From positions 39,226-103,225 of the forward strand of contig CALWRS010000007.1 of the NCBI GenBank assembly GCA_944384025.1: a stretch of DNA of 64,000 nucleotides. Reading direction: 5' to 3'. This document shows, piece by piece, positions 43,263-51,768 of the stretch. A model generated the notes under the pieces. The model was not told the origin of the DNA and searched no databases. It was given only the letters and a program-made list of their open reading frames with translations. The stretch is from an uncultured Lachnospiraceae bacterium. Lineage in GTDB: Bacteria; Bacillota; Clostridia; Lachnospirales; Lachnospiraceae. A program made the position numbers and the translations under genes. The stretch's first letter is position 1. Every line of letters begins with the position of its first letter.

Positions 43263-44561
43263 ATGAAACGAATTTTTACTTTCTGTACAGTCATTTTGAT
43301 GTTATTTGCATCTGCTGCTTATGCTTTTGCAGATGAGACAGAGACGACATCAGAGTGTGTTGTGGAGAGTAACACCTTGCACCGCGGGGATACGGTAGAA
43401 GTATCGGTTGTCTTAAGCAACTGCCCTAAACTGAAATCTATGGGAATCATTCCTACTTATGATTCTGATGTATTTGAGTTGGTAAGTGCCGAATGGCTTT
43501 TGATAGGAGCCTTCATCGAAAATTTTGATGCGGAAAAGGAGGTCGCGAGCGTCGCATTTGTAAACGAAGTAGATGCCAACGGAAAGGTTTTAACATTTAC
43601 TTTGAGAGTAAAGGATGACGCTGCATTTGGTGAAACCTCAATTCATCCTAAAATGTCTGTGAGAAATGGTACAGAGACATATGCCTGCACCGAAGTGGAA
43701 ACCAAATTGACCATTGCATGCAAGCACAATTTTACAGATTGTTGGAACAATGACGATGAATGTCATTGGCAGAAATGTCAGGTGGAGGGCTGTGAAGCAA
43801 CGGCCGAAGAAGGCGAGCATGTTTATGACAATGCCTGCGACGCGGTTTGTAATATCTGTGAATACACACGTACAATTGAACACACCTATAGTACCGTATG
43901 GTCTTCGGATGGAACACAACACTGGCACGCGTGTGTAGTCTGTGGTGAAAAGAAAGATGTAGAGGCTCATAAATTTGTAGAAGTAGCAGAAAACGCGTAT
44001 TTGGCATCAGAAGCAAACTGTAAGTCTCCGGCTGTTTACTACAAGAGCTGTTCCATTTGCGGCGCAAAAGGAGTTGAAACATTTACCTTTGCAGGGGTTA
44101 ATTCGGAAAAACATACGGGTAACACCGAGGTAAAAGATGCAGTAGAGGCAACCTGCACTACAGATGGTTACACTGGAGATATATACTGCAAGGACTGTGG
44201 CTCTTTGCTGCAAGAGGGAACAGTTATAAAAGCTGGTCACAGCTATAGCGAAGAGTATAAAAGCGACGAAGAAAAGCACTGGAAAGAATGCGAATGTGGA
44301 TGTAAGGACGCGGAAGAGAGCCATCAGTTTGGCGATTGGAAGGTAACAAAAAAAGCAACCGCAACAGAAGCTGGAAGCAAAGAACGAAGCTGTAGCGTTT
44401 GCGGGTATGTACAATCGGAAGCTATTGCAGCAACAGGTACAGGGCAAGAAGATAATCCGACTACCGGCGATGATATGACATGGATCTATCTGTTAGGAAT
44501 CGCGCTTTCTTGCGGAGTTGGATCAATCACCTTGTATAACAAAAAAAGACAGAAGCAATAA
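43263..44561 (+). CDS. Wall-anchored protein with cohesin-like domain and Cys/His repeats
   Basis: A 432-residue protein with a signal peptide (to about residue 23). Residues ~30-150 look like a cohesin: RGDTVEVSVVLSN, then TYDSDVFELVSAEW, ASVAFVNE and GKVLTFTLRVKDDA. It is followed by several Cys/His-rich repeats with the H-W-x2-C-x2-C pattern (CHWQKCQVEGC, QHWHACVVCG, KHWKECECGC). The C-terminus has NPTTGDD, a hydrophobic helix and KKRQKQ, a sortase-type signal. It therefore probably displays the dockerin protein of the upstream gene on the wall. AAAGGAG precedes the ATG; the gap to the upstream gene is 85 bp with no terminator. Confidence 0.85.
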   Translation: MKRIFTFCTVILMLFASAAYAFADETETTSECVVESNTLHRGDTVEVSVVLSNCPKLKSMGIIPTYDSDVFELVSAEWLLIGAFIENFDAEKEVASVAFVNEVDANGKVLTFTLRVKDDAAFGETSIHPKMSVRNGTETYACTEVETKLTIACKHNFTDCWNNDDECHWQKCQVEGCEATAEEGEHVYDNACDAVCNICEYTRTIEHTYSTVWSSDGTQHWHACVVCGEKKDVEAHKFVEVAENAYLASEANCKSPAVYYKSCSICGAKGVETFTFAGVNSEKHTGNTEVKDAVEATCTTDGYTGDIYCKDCGSLLQEGTVIKAGHSYSEEYKSDEEKHWKECECGCKDAEESHQFGDWKVTKKATATEAGSKERSCSVCGYVQSEAIAATGTGQEDNPTTGDDMTWIYLLGIALSCGVGSITLYNKKRQKQ

Positions 44562-44570
44562 GTATTATTA

Positions 44571-44600
44571 AAAAAAGGGCTGTTTTACAGCCCTTTTTTT
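44571..44600. terminator. Bidirectional intrinsic terminator
   Basis: AAAAAAGGGCTG-TTTTA-CAGCCCTTTTTTT serves both the cohesin gene and the convergent patatin gene. Confidence 0.85.
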
Positions 44601-44609
44601 ATTTCACTC

Positions 44610-45554
44610 CTACAAATACTTCCTCGCAATCTCCTCAAACTTATCCTTACTTTTCCGGATAGAATCCGACAAAAAGTCCACGTTTGTCAGCGAACGCACC
44701 TTCGCAAGATCTGCGGCAATCCGCTCCGCCTTTTCCTTCTCTGATGCGGGATATCCAAGCGCTCTACGGTCGTAGAACTCGATGGCTCGGAGTGTGTCGT
44801 AAAAGCCGAGGTGTACGCGGTACATGATGTTGGCGCTGTCAAAATCAAGCGTCCCACTTAGTAAGCCGCCAATCTGGGCGCTCGGGCGGATGACCAAAAG
44901 CTCTTCCGCCTGCGAAGCAAGCGTAACGTCAAAAGTCGCCGAAGGAGAGAGCAGGACGAGGATGAGGTTGCGGATGCCCGCTTCCAAAAGCGGACGCATG
45001 GGCAGGTTGTCAAACAGCCCGCCGTCGCGGTAGTATGCATTGCCAATGCGAACCGGCTCGTATACGATAGGCAAGGCGGTGGAGGCAAGCAGCAGCGCCT
45101 CAATCGTTTCAGGGGACTGGCCGTTTAGCAGCCGATACTCGCCGTCCCATTCCTGGACAGAGAGGCTGCACGCAAGCCCCGCGTTTAGCTTCATAACGGC
45201 TTCGGTGGATTCTGGACAGCGCGCAATGCTTACATAAGTGGAAATCGCGCTTGCGCTAAGCGCGGACAGAGAAATTTCGTGATGCAAAATTTCCCGAAGG
45301 CCGTCGCGCGAGCACACGCCGTCCGGTTCGAGATCCAAAAACTGGATGGGATGGATATTTCGCCAGATTTCTTCCGCTTTTTCATAATCGCCAAGGGAAA
45401 ACAGCGCCGCATTTAAAGCGCCTACCGAAGCGCCGGAGACTGCTCGAACGAGGCTGTCCATTTCCAGCAGACGAAGCGCCTTAAACACACCTAATTCGTA
45501 AGCTCCTTTTCCGCCGCCGCCGGCGAATACCAATCCATAATCTTTCTTCTGCAT
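44610..45554 (-). CDS. Patatin-like phospholipase
   Basis: A 314-residue lipid acyl hydrolase with the oxyanion loop AGGGGKGAYELG, the nucleophile Ser in GASVGAL and the catalytic Asp in RDGGLFDNLP. There is no signal peptide, so it is cytoplasmic or membrane-associated. It forms a single-gene unit and shares the terminator at 44571 with the cohesin gene. The substrate is not known. Confidence 0.9.
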   Translation of the reverse strand: MQKKDYGLVFAGGGGKGAYELGVFKALRLLEMDSLVRAVSGASVGALNAALFSLGDYEKAEEIWRNIHPIQFLDLEPDGVCSRDGLREILHHEISLSALSASAISTYVSIARCPESTEAVMKLNAGLACSLSVQEWDGEYRLLNGQSPETIEALLLASTALPIVYEPVRIGNAYYRDGGLFDNLPMRPLLEAGIRNLILVLLSPSATFDVTLASQAEELLVIRPSAQIGGLLSGTLDFDSANIMYRVHLGFYDTLRAIEFYDRRALGYPASEKEKAERIAADLAKVRSLTNVDFLSDSIRKSKDKFEEIARKYL

Positions 45555-45658
45555 ACGCTGCCTCCGTTTCCGTCACGCGATTTTTGCGCTTCCTACGACA
45601 TTTTACCGTCATCTTATCATGCGATTCCTAAAAAAACAATAATCTATTGGCTTTCGGC

Positions 45659-45687
45659 TTGTCTATTCCATCTGAATATGCTATACT
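45659..45687 (+). promoter_or_regulatory. Sigma-A promoter of the DUF624/glgB genes
   Basis: TTGTCT (45659-45664) and TATACT (45682-45687) are 17 nt apart. Confidence 0.5.
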
Positions 45688-45732
45688 AAAAAGCGATATG
45701 AATTTCACGAAAAGGAATGTGTAGAGTTTCCT

Positions 45733-46383
45733 ATGAACGATTTTTTTAATGTGGATAATAAGTTTTTTTCCGCTATGGGAAAGGTCGCCGACATGTTGGT
45801 TCTCAACATCGTCTTTGTCCTGACCGTTTGGTTGGGGATTGGACCCGCGTGTACTGCATTATATTATGCGACGATGAAAAATATTCGCAAAAGTCGCGGT
45901 TACACGATCCGGGTCTATTTTCATTCTTTCCGGCAAAATTTCCGGCAGGGCTTTATTTGCGGAGTTATACAGGTTGTTATGGCGATTATGCTGCTTTGGT
46001 GCTACCAGACAGCTATGGCGATGAACCCTGAATCCACGTTTGGTCAAGTTTACTACGCAGGAGTAGGCGTGATTGTCTTCCTGTTTGCTTACCTGAGTAT
46101 TTTTCTATACCCGATTCTTTCGCGGTTTACGCTGGGTGTTGGTACGCTGTTTAAGATGGCGTTTACGCTTTCTTTGCGTAATTTCTTTATTACGCTTGCG
46201 CTTTTGATTTTGCTTGTGGCCGGAGCATTAGGCATTTACCTGATTCCGCCGCTTGTTTTTGTAATTCCGTCCGTTTACAGCCTGCTTTCGACGTTTTTGA
46301 TTGAACGCGTGTTCCGAAAATACATGCCAAAGCCCGATGCACAAGAAGAGAGCACAGTTGACGCGTGGTGGCTGGAGGACTAA
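45733..46383 (+). CDS. YesL-like DUF624 membrane protein
   Basis: A 216-residue protein with about five hydrophobic segments and the DUF624 start (FFNVDNKFFSAMGKVADMLVLNIVFVL in shorter form). YesL-type genes often lie next to carbohydrate genes; here glgB starts 34 bp later. No function is assigned. The C-terminus is acidic and ends WWLED. Confidence 0.8.
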   Translation: MNDFFNVDNKFFSAMGKVADMLVLNIVFVLTVWLGIGPACTALYYATMKNIRKSRGYTIRVYFHSFRQNFRQGFICGVIQVVMAIMLLWCYQTAMAMNPESTFGQVYYAGVGVIVFLFAYLSIFLYPILSRFTLGVGTLFKMAFTLSLRNFFITLALLILLVAGALGIYLIPPLVFVIPSVYSLLSTFLIERVFRKYMPKPDAQEESTVDAWWLED

Positions 46384-46417
46384 AAATTAAACCAAGTATT
46401 TATGGGAGGAAAAAGAA

Positions 46418-48685
46418 ATGAACGAAACCTTGTATCAGATGATGAACTGGCCGGAAATCGAAGCGCTGGTCTATTCCGAGCACGATAACCCTCACCAGGT
46501 TTTGGGCGCGCGGGAGACAAAGGACGGGATTTTGATTGCCGCCTTTGATCCGTTTGCAAAGCAAGTCGGCGTCCTGCGAAGCGGCAAGCCCGAGGTCATG
46601 ATGGAATGCATGGACGAGGGAGGCTATTTCGCTTGTCTGATACCGGGAAAGACGATTCCCAAATACCAGCTTCACTTTGTCTACGAAGAAAAAGAGATAA
46701 CCGTATACGACCCGTATCGCTTCCTGCCGCAGATTTCTAAGGAGGACTGCGAAGCGTTTCAGGCGGGGATCCATTACGCGATCTACGAAAAGCTCGGAGC
46801 GCATCCCATGACGATAAACGGCATTGCGGGCACGTACTTTGCCGTATGGGCGCCGTTTGCCATGCGCGTTAGCGTCGTCGGCGACTTTAACCGCTGGGAT
46901 GGAAGACGGCATCCGATGCGAAGACTGGGAGCCTCCGGAATTCACGAACTGTTTATCCCGGGACTTGGCGCGGGAGAACTGTACAAGTTTGAGTTAAAAA
47001 CAAAGGGAGGTCTGACGTATTTAAAGGCGGACCCTTATGCAAACGCTTCGCAGCTGCGGCCCGAAACAGCGTCCGTAATTGCCGACCTGCGTGACTTTGC
47101 TTGGACGGATCAGTCTTATCTAGAGGAGCGCGCAAAGAAAAATCACGTAGCAAGCCCGATGTCGATTTACGAAGTGCATCTTGGCTCTTGGAAAAAACCG
47201 GAAGACGAAAACGGCAGCTTTTACAATTACCGGGAGCTTGCGGTTATGCTTGCGGATTACGTAAAACAGATGGGGTATACGCATGTAGAACTGATGCCGA
47301 TCATGGAGCATCCGCTGGACGCTTCGTGGGGCTATCAGGTGACCGGTTATTACAGCGTCACTGCGCGTTACGGTACGCCCGAAGACTTTATGTACTTTAT
47401 GAACTACATGCATGAGCAGGGAATCGGCGTTATCTTGGACTGGGTTCCGGCGCACTTCCCAAGAGATACGTTTGGGCTTTCGAGCTTTGACGGAACTTGC
47501 CTGTACGAGCATTGGGATCCGAGAAGAGGCAGCCATCCGCATTGGGGAACGTTGATTTTTAACTACGGTCGTCCAGAAGTCAGCAACTTCTTAATCGCAA
47601 ACGCGCTGTTTTGGCTGAAGGAATACCACGCGGACGGAATCCGCATGGACGCGGTTGCATCGATGCTCTACCTTGATTACGGGAAAAACGACGGCGAGTG
47701 GGTTGCGAATATTTACGGTGGCAATGAAAACTTGGAAGCAATGGAATTTTTAAAGCACCTGAATTCCATTGTGAAAAAGCAAGTTCCCGGAGCAATTATG
47801 ATTGCAGAAGAATCCACGGCATGGCCGAAGATTACCGGAGACTTAGACGACGACGGTCTAGGCTTTGACTTTAAGTGGAACATGGGCTGGATGAACGACT
47901 TTACAAATTACATGCGTCAGGATCCGCTGTTTCGTAAAGGCTGCCACGGCGCGTTAACGTTCAGCATGATTTACGCTTACAGCGAAAACTTTATTCTGGT
48001 GCTCTCGCACGACGAAGTCGTTCACGGCAAAGGGTCGATGCTTGGGAAAATGCCGGGAGCGATTGAAGATAAATTTGCGAACCTGCGAGTAGCGTATGGC
48101 TTTATGATGTGCCATCCCGGGAAGAAGCTCCTGTTTATGGGACAGGATATGGCGCAGATGTCCGAGTGGAGCGAAGAGCGCAGTCTGGAGTGGGAGCTGC
48201 TTACAGACAAGGACAGCCTGAATAAAAAAATGCACGACTACGTGCGCGATCTAAATGCGCTGTATCAAAAATATCCTGCGCTTTCTGCGCTGGATCAGGA
48301 TCCGGACGGCTTTGAGTGGATGAGCTGCCTGGACGCGGATCACGGAGTAATTTCCTTTGTGCGAAAGACCGAGAAGCTTGAAGACACGCTGTTAGTTGTT
48401 TGCAACTTCACGCCTGTTGTTTACGAGAAAAAGCCGACCGGCGTTCCGTTTAGCGGCAAGTACAAAGAAATTTTTAACAGCGACAGCGCAGAGTACGGCG
48501 GCGCAGGAAATACAAATCCTCGCCTGAAGCAGTCTAAGCAAGAGCGCGTAGACGGTCGGGATCATTCGATTTTGATTACGGTTCCGCCGCTTGGCTGCGC
48601 AATCTTTACCTGTGCACCGATTGCACAGCCGGAGCGAAAAAAAAGCGCGGCAGCGCCGAAGAAGTCGGGAAAAGCGGGAAAATAA
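46418..48685 (+). CDS. glgB: 1,4-alpha-glucan branching enzyme
   Basis: This GH13 enzyme adds alpha-1,6 branches to glycogen. The 755-residue protein has an N-terminal domain, a CBM48 module (WAPFAMRVSVVGDFNRW), the catalytic barrel with nucleophile Asp411 in IRMDAV, the acid/base in AEEST near residue 464 and SHDEVVHGKGS. The tail is rich in Ala, Lys and Ser and is probably disordered. GGAGG precedes the ATG. No glgC, glgA or glgP is in the window. A degenerate GH13 gene with no active site lies 4.7 kb downstream. Confidence 0.95.
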   Translation: MNETLYQMMNWPEIEALVYSEHDNPHQVLGARETKDGILIAAFDPFAKQVGVLRSGKPEVMMECMDEGGYFACLIPGKTIPKYQLHFVYEEKEITVYDPYRFLPQISKEDCEAFQAGIHYAIYEKLGAHPMTINGIAGTYFAVWAPFAMRVSVVGDFNRWDGRRHPMRRLGASGIHELFIPGLGAGELYKFELKTKGGLTYLKADPYANASQLRPETASVIADLRDFAWTDQSYLEERAKKNHVASPMSIYEVHLGSWKKPEDENGSFYNYRELAVMLADYVKQMGYTHVELMPIMEHPLDASWGYQVTGYYSVTARYGTPEDFMYFMNYMHEQGIGVILDWVPAHFPRDTFGLSSFDGTCLYEHWDPRRGSHPHWGTLIFNYGRPEVSNFLIANALFWLKEYHADGIRMDAVASMLYLDYGKNDGEWVANIYGGNENLEAMEFLKHLNSIVKKQVPGAIMIAEESTAWPKITGDLDDDGLGFDFKWNMGWMNDFTNYMRQDPLFRKGCHGALTFSMIYAYSENFILVLSHDEVVHGKGSMLGKMPGAIEDKFANLRVAYGFMMCHPGKKLLFMGQDMAQMSEWSEERSLEWELLTDKDSLNKKMHDYVRDLNALYQKYPALSALDQDPDGFEWMSCLDADHGVISFVRKTEKLEDTLLVVCNFTPVVYEKKPTGVPFSGKYKEIFNSDSAEYGGAGNTNPRLKQSKQERVDGRDHSILITVPPLGCAIFTCAPIAQPERKKSAAAPKKSGKAGK

Positions 48686-48700
48686 ACACAATAAATAAAG

Positions 48701-48735
48701 AGGAGTACGTTTGGTACGGATACAGACGTACTCCT
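48701..48735 (+). other. Hairpin between glgB and mscS
   Basis: AGGAGTACGT (48701-48710) and ACGTACTCCT (48726-48735) form a 10-bp stem without a T-run, so it is not a standard terminator. Confidence 0.45.
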
Positions 48736-48754
48736 TCGTGGAGTTTAAGAGAAA

Positions 48755-49591
48755 ATGAAAATACTCGATTTGCTTGCAGAAATTAATTACGGCGCCGTCT
48801 GGGGAAAGCTTTCTCCTTTTTTGTTCCGTCTTTTGCTGGCGCTGCTTTTGTTTTTTCTGGGCAGAAAACTGATTTCGTTTCTGCTGCGTTTGTTTGACAG
48901 AATTTGCAATAAACGGCTGGAACATGGTGTTTCCGGCTTTTTGCACGCTGTTTTCAATGTAATTTTACAAGTTGTCCTCCTGATTGCGGCGGCGGATATT
49001 ATCGGCCTTCCTACGACGTCGTTTGTAGCTGTTTTGGGTTCGTTGGGACTAGCGGTCGGTCTTTCTTTGCAAGGAAGCCTTTCCAATTTTGCAGGCGGGA
49101 TTTTGCTGTTAGTAACAAAGCCGTTTGTTGTCGGAGATTACATTGTCGTAGACAGCTTTGAAGGGACAGTTACCGATATTGGCATTTGTTATACGAAGCT
49201 GCGCACCTCCGATAACCGCGCGGTCGTTATGCCAAACGGAACGCTCTCAAACAGCAACCTCGTTAATGTGAATCAGGAGCCGACGCGCCGCGTAGATATG
49301 GTTGTGCCGATATCTTACAACGACAGCATACGCGGAATGCGCGAATTGCTTGTCGATGTAGCTATGCAAAACGAAAAGGTTCTTAAAGAACAGCCCGTTG
49401 ACGTATACGTAAAAGAATTCGGTGCGGACAGCATTCAGCTTGGTTTTCGGGTCTGGGTAGAAAGCGGCATGTACTGGGATACCTTGTGCGAATTGCAGGA
49501 AGCGGTGCGCGAAGCAATGCAGGCGAAAGGATATACGATGCCGTACCGTCAGCTGGACGTAAACTTAGTTGCGGCGGAGCGGAAAAAATAA
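48755..49591 (+). CDS. MscS-family mechanosensitive channel
   Basis: A 278-residue small-conductance channel that releases solutes on osmotic downshift. There are three transmembrane segments in the first 130 residues. The pore helix contains the Gly/Ala-rich GSLGLAVGLSLQGSLSNF, and the cytoplasmic beta domain has PFVVGDYI and the family's typical VVMPNG(T)LSN. The ribosome binding site is weak. Confidence 0.92.
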   Translation: MKILDLLAEINYGAVWGKLSPFLFRLLLALLLFFLGRKLISFLLRLFDRICNKRLEHGVSGFLHAVFNVILQVVLLIAAADIIGLPTTSFVAVLGSLGLAVGLSLQGSLSNFAGGILLLVTKPFVVGDYIVVDSFEGTVTDIGICYTKLRTSDNRAVVMPNGTLSNSNLVNVNQEPTRRVDMVVPISYNDSIRGMRELLVDVAMQNEKVLKEQPVDVYVKEFGADSIQLGFRVWVESGMYWDTLCELQEAVREAMQAKGYTMPYRQLDVNLVAAERKK

Positions 49592-49644
49592 ATGCCGCGC
49601 ATCTTGGGCGCGGTCTTGAAAAAAAGAGAGGATAGATCGATTTT

Positions 49645-51753
49645 ATGGGAGAGAGATTGACTGAGATTTTTGGAACCGACGTATTTAACGAGTCGGTCAT
49701 GGAAGAACGCCTGCCTGCGGAAACTTTTCAGGCGCTAAAGGAAACTATCCACCAGGGGAAGCGGTTGGAGCCGGAGGTTGCCGAGGTGATTGCGCAGGAA
49801 ATGAAAAAATGGGCGCTTGAACACGGAGCAACGCATTATACGCATTGGTTTCAGCCGATGACCGGCGTTACGGCGGAAAAGCACGATTCCTTTATCGCGC
49901 CTGCGCAAAAAGGGAAGATTTTGCTGGAGTTTTCCAGCAAGGAGCTTATCAAAGGAGAACCGGATGCTTCGTCTTTTCCAAGCGGCGGTCTGCGCGCGAC
50001 GTTTGAAGCGCGCGGATACACAACATGGGACTGCACATCGCCTGCGTTTTTGCGCGAAGATGCGGCAGGCGTTACGCTATGCATTCCAACCGCCTTTTGC
50101 TCTTACACCGGCGAAGCGCTGGATATGAAAACGCCCCTGCTGCGCTCGATGGAAGCGATTAATCGGCAGGCGCTTCGGATTGTACATCTTTTCGGGCACA
50201 AAGATGTTTCGCGCGTGGAATGCTCCGTAGGGCCGGAGCAGGAGTATTTTCTTGTGGATCAGAAAAACTATCGAAAGCGCGAGGATTTGATTTTTACTGG
50301 TCGGACATTGTTTGGCGCAAAGCCCCCTAAGGGGCAGGAAATGGACGACCATTACTTTGGCAGCCTGACCGAGCGCGTTGGCTCTTATATGAAAGAGCTG
50401 AACTTAGAACTCTGGAAGCTGGGCATTTTGGCAAAGACGCAGCACAACGAAGTTGCTCCCGCGCAGCATGAGCTTGCGCCCATCTATACAACGGCGAACA
50501 TGGCGACCGATCATAACCAGCTGATTATGGAGTGCATGAAAAAAGTTGCCAAACGGCATGGATTAGAATGTCTTTTGCACGAAAAACCGTTTGCTGGTGT
50601 AAACGGTTCCGGCAAACACAACAACTGGTCGCTTGTGACCGATACCGGAAAAAATTTGTTAAACCCGGGAAAAACACCGAACGAAAACATTCAGTTTTTG
50701 CTGTTTTTGGCAGCGGTTATTGAGGCAGTCGATAATCATGCGGATCTTTTGCGCCTCTCCGCCGCAAACCCGGGCAATGACCAGCGCCTTGGCGCAGACG
50801 AAGCGCCGCCCGCAATTATTTCTATTTTCCTTGGCGAACAGCTAACGGACGTTGTCGCACAGCTGATTGAGACAGGAGAAGCGAAGCATTTGAAAAAAGA
50901 AGGGAAGCTGCATACGGGCGTTTCCACGCTTCCTACTTTTGGCAGAGACGGAACCGACCGGAATCGCACGTCCCCTTTTGCTTTTACAGGAAACAAGTTT
51001 GAGTTTCGTACCGTCGCCTCTTCGATGTCCATTGCCGATGCGAATACGACGTTAAATTCCATCGTTGCCGAAACGCTGGAGCGCTTTGCCAACTTGCTGG
51101 AAGCTTCCGACAATTTCGATCAGGCGGTGCACGATTTGATCAAAAGTTCGCTGACGCAGCATCAGAGAATTTTGTTTAACGGAAACGGGTATTCTCCGGA
51201 GTGGATTGCGGAAGCCGAGCGCAGAGGACTTCCGAACCTTCCGTCTATGGTAGACGCTATTCCGGCGCTTACTACGGAAAAAGCCATTCGCTTGTTTACG
51301 CGGCAGGGAGTTCTTTCGGAGAGCGAGCTTCGCAGCCGCGCGGAAATTAGCTACGAAATTTACGCCAAAGCCATCAACATTGAAGCAAGGACGATGATTG
51401 ATATGGCGGGCACGCTGTACATACCGGCGATTGTTCGCTACACAAGCGAGCTCTCGAATTCCATCAACAGCGTCAAGGCAGCGTGCGAAACTGCGGATGT
51501 AAGCGTGCAGACGAAGCTTTTGATTAAGACTTCGTCGTTGTTAGCGGAAGCGCAAAAGGCGCTAGATGCACTGCGCAAGCTGGATGTTAAAGCAAACGGC
51601 AAAACCGAGGGGAAGGAGATGGCGCTGTTTTTCCGCCGCGAGGTATGTCCGGCAATGGAGGCGCTGCGAAGACCAATTGATGAATTGGAAATGATTGTCG
51701 ATCGGAGACTCTGGCCGGTACCGACCTACGCCGAGCTTTTGTACGACATGTAA
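49645..51753 (+). CDS. glnN: Glutamine synthetase, type III
   Basis: A 702-residue GS III that makes glutamine from glutamate, ammonia and ATP. The N-terminus starts LTEIFGTDVFNE and the catalytic part contains HYTHWFQPMTG, VGPEQEYF, AKTQHNEVAPAQHE and FAGVNGSGKHNNWS. The length is typical of this oligomeric type and much longer than GlnA. The start ATG at 49645 has an AGAGG-like site rather far upstream. The gene ends 15 bp before the ABC-F gene. Confidence 0.95.
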   Translation: MGERLTEIFGTDVFNESVMEERLPAETFQALKETIHQGKRLEPEVAEVIAQEMKKWALEHGATHYTHWFQPMTGVTAEKHDSFIAPAQKGKILLEFSSKELIKGEPDASSFPSGGLRATFEARGYTTWDCTSPAFLREDAAGVTLCIPTAFCSYTGEALDMKTPLLRSMEAINRQALRIVHLFGHKDVSRVECSVGPEQEYFLVDQKNYRKREDLIFTGRTLFGAKPPKGQEMDDHYFGSLTERVGSYMKELNLELWKLGILAKTQHNEVAPAQHELAPIYTTANMATDHNQLIMECMKKVAKRHGLECLLHEKPFAGVNGSGKHNNWSLVTDTGKNLLNPGKTPNENIQFLLFLAAVIEAVDNHADLLRLSAANPGNDQRLGADEAPPAIISIFLGEQLTDVVAQLIETGEAKHLKKEGKLHTGVSTLPTFGRDGTDRNRTSPFAFTGNKFEFRTVASSMSIADANTTLNSIVAETLERFANLLEASDNFDQAVHDLIKSSLTQHQRILFNGNGYSPEWIAEAERRGLPNLPSMVDAIPALTTEKAIRLFTRQGVLSESELRSRAEISYEIYAKAINIEARTMIDMAGTLYIPAIVRYTSELSNSINSVKAACETADVSVQTKLLIKTSSLLAEAQKALDALRKLDVKANGKTEGKEMALFFRREVCPAMEALRRPIDELEMIVDRRLWPVPTYAELLYDM

Positions 51754-51768
51754 AAATTGGAGGAAAGA

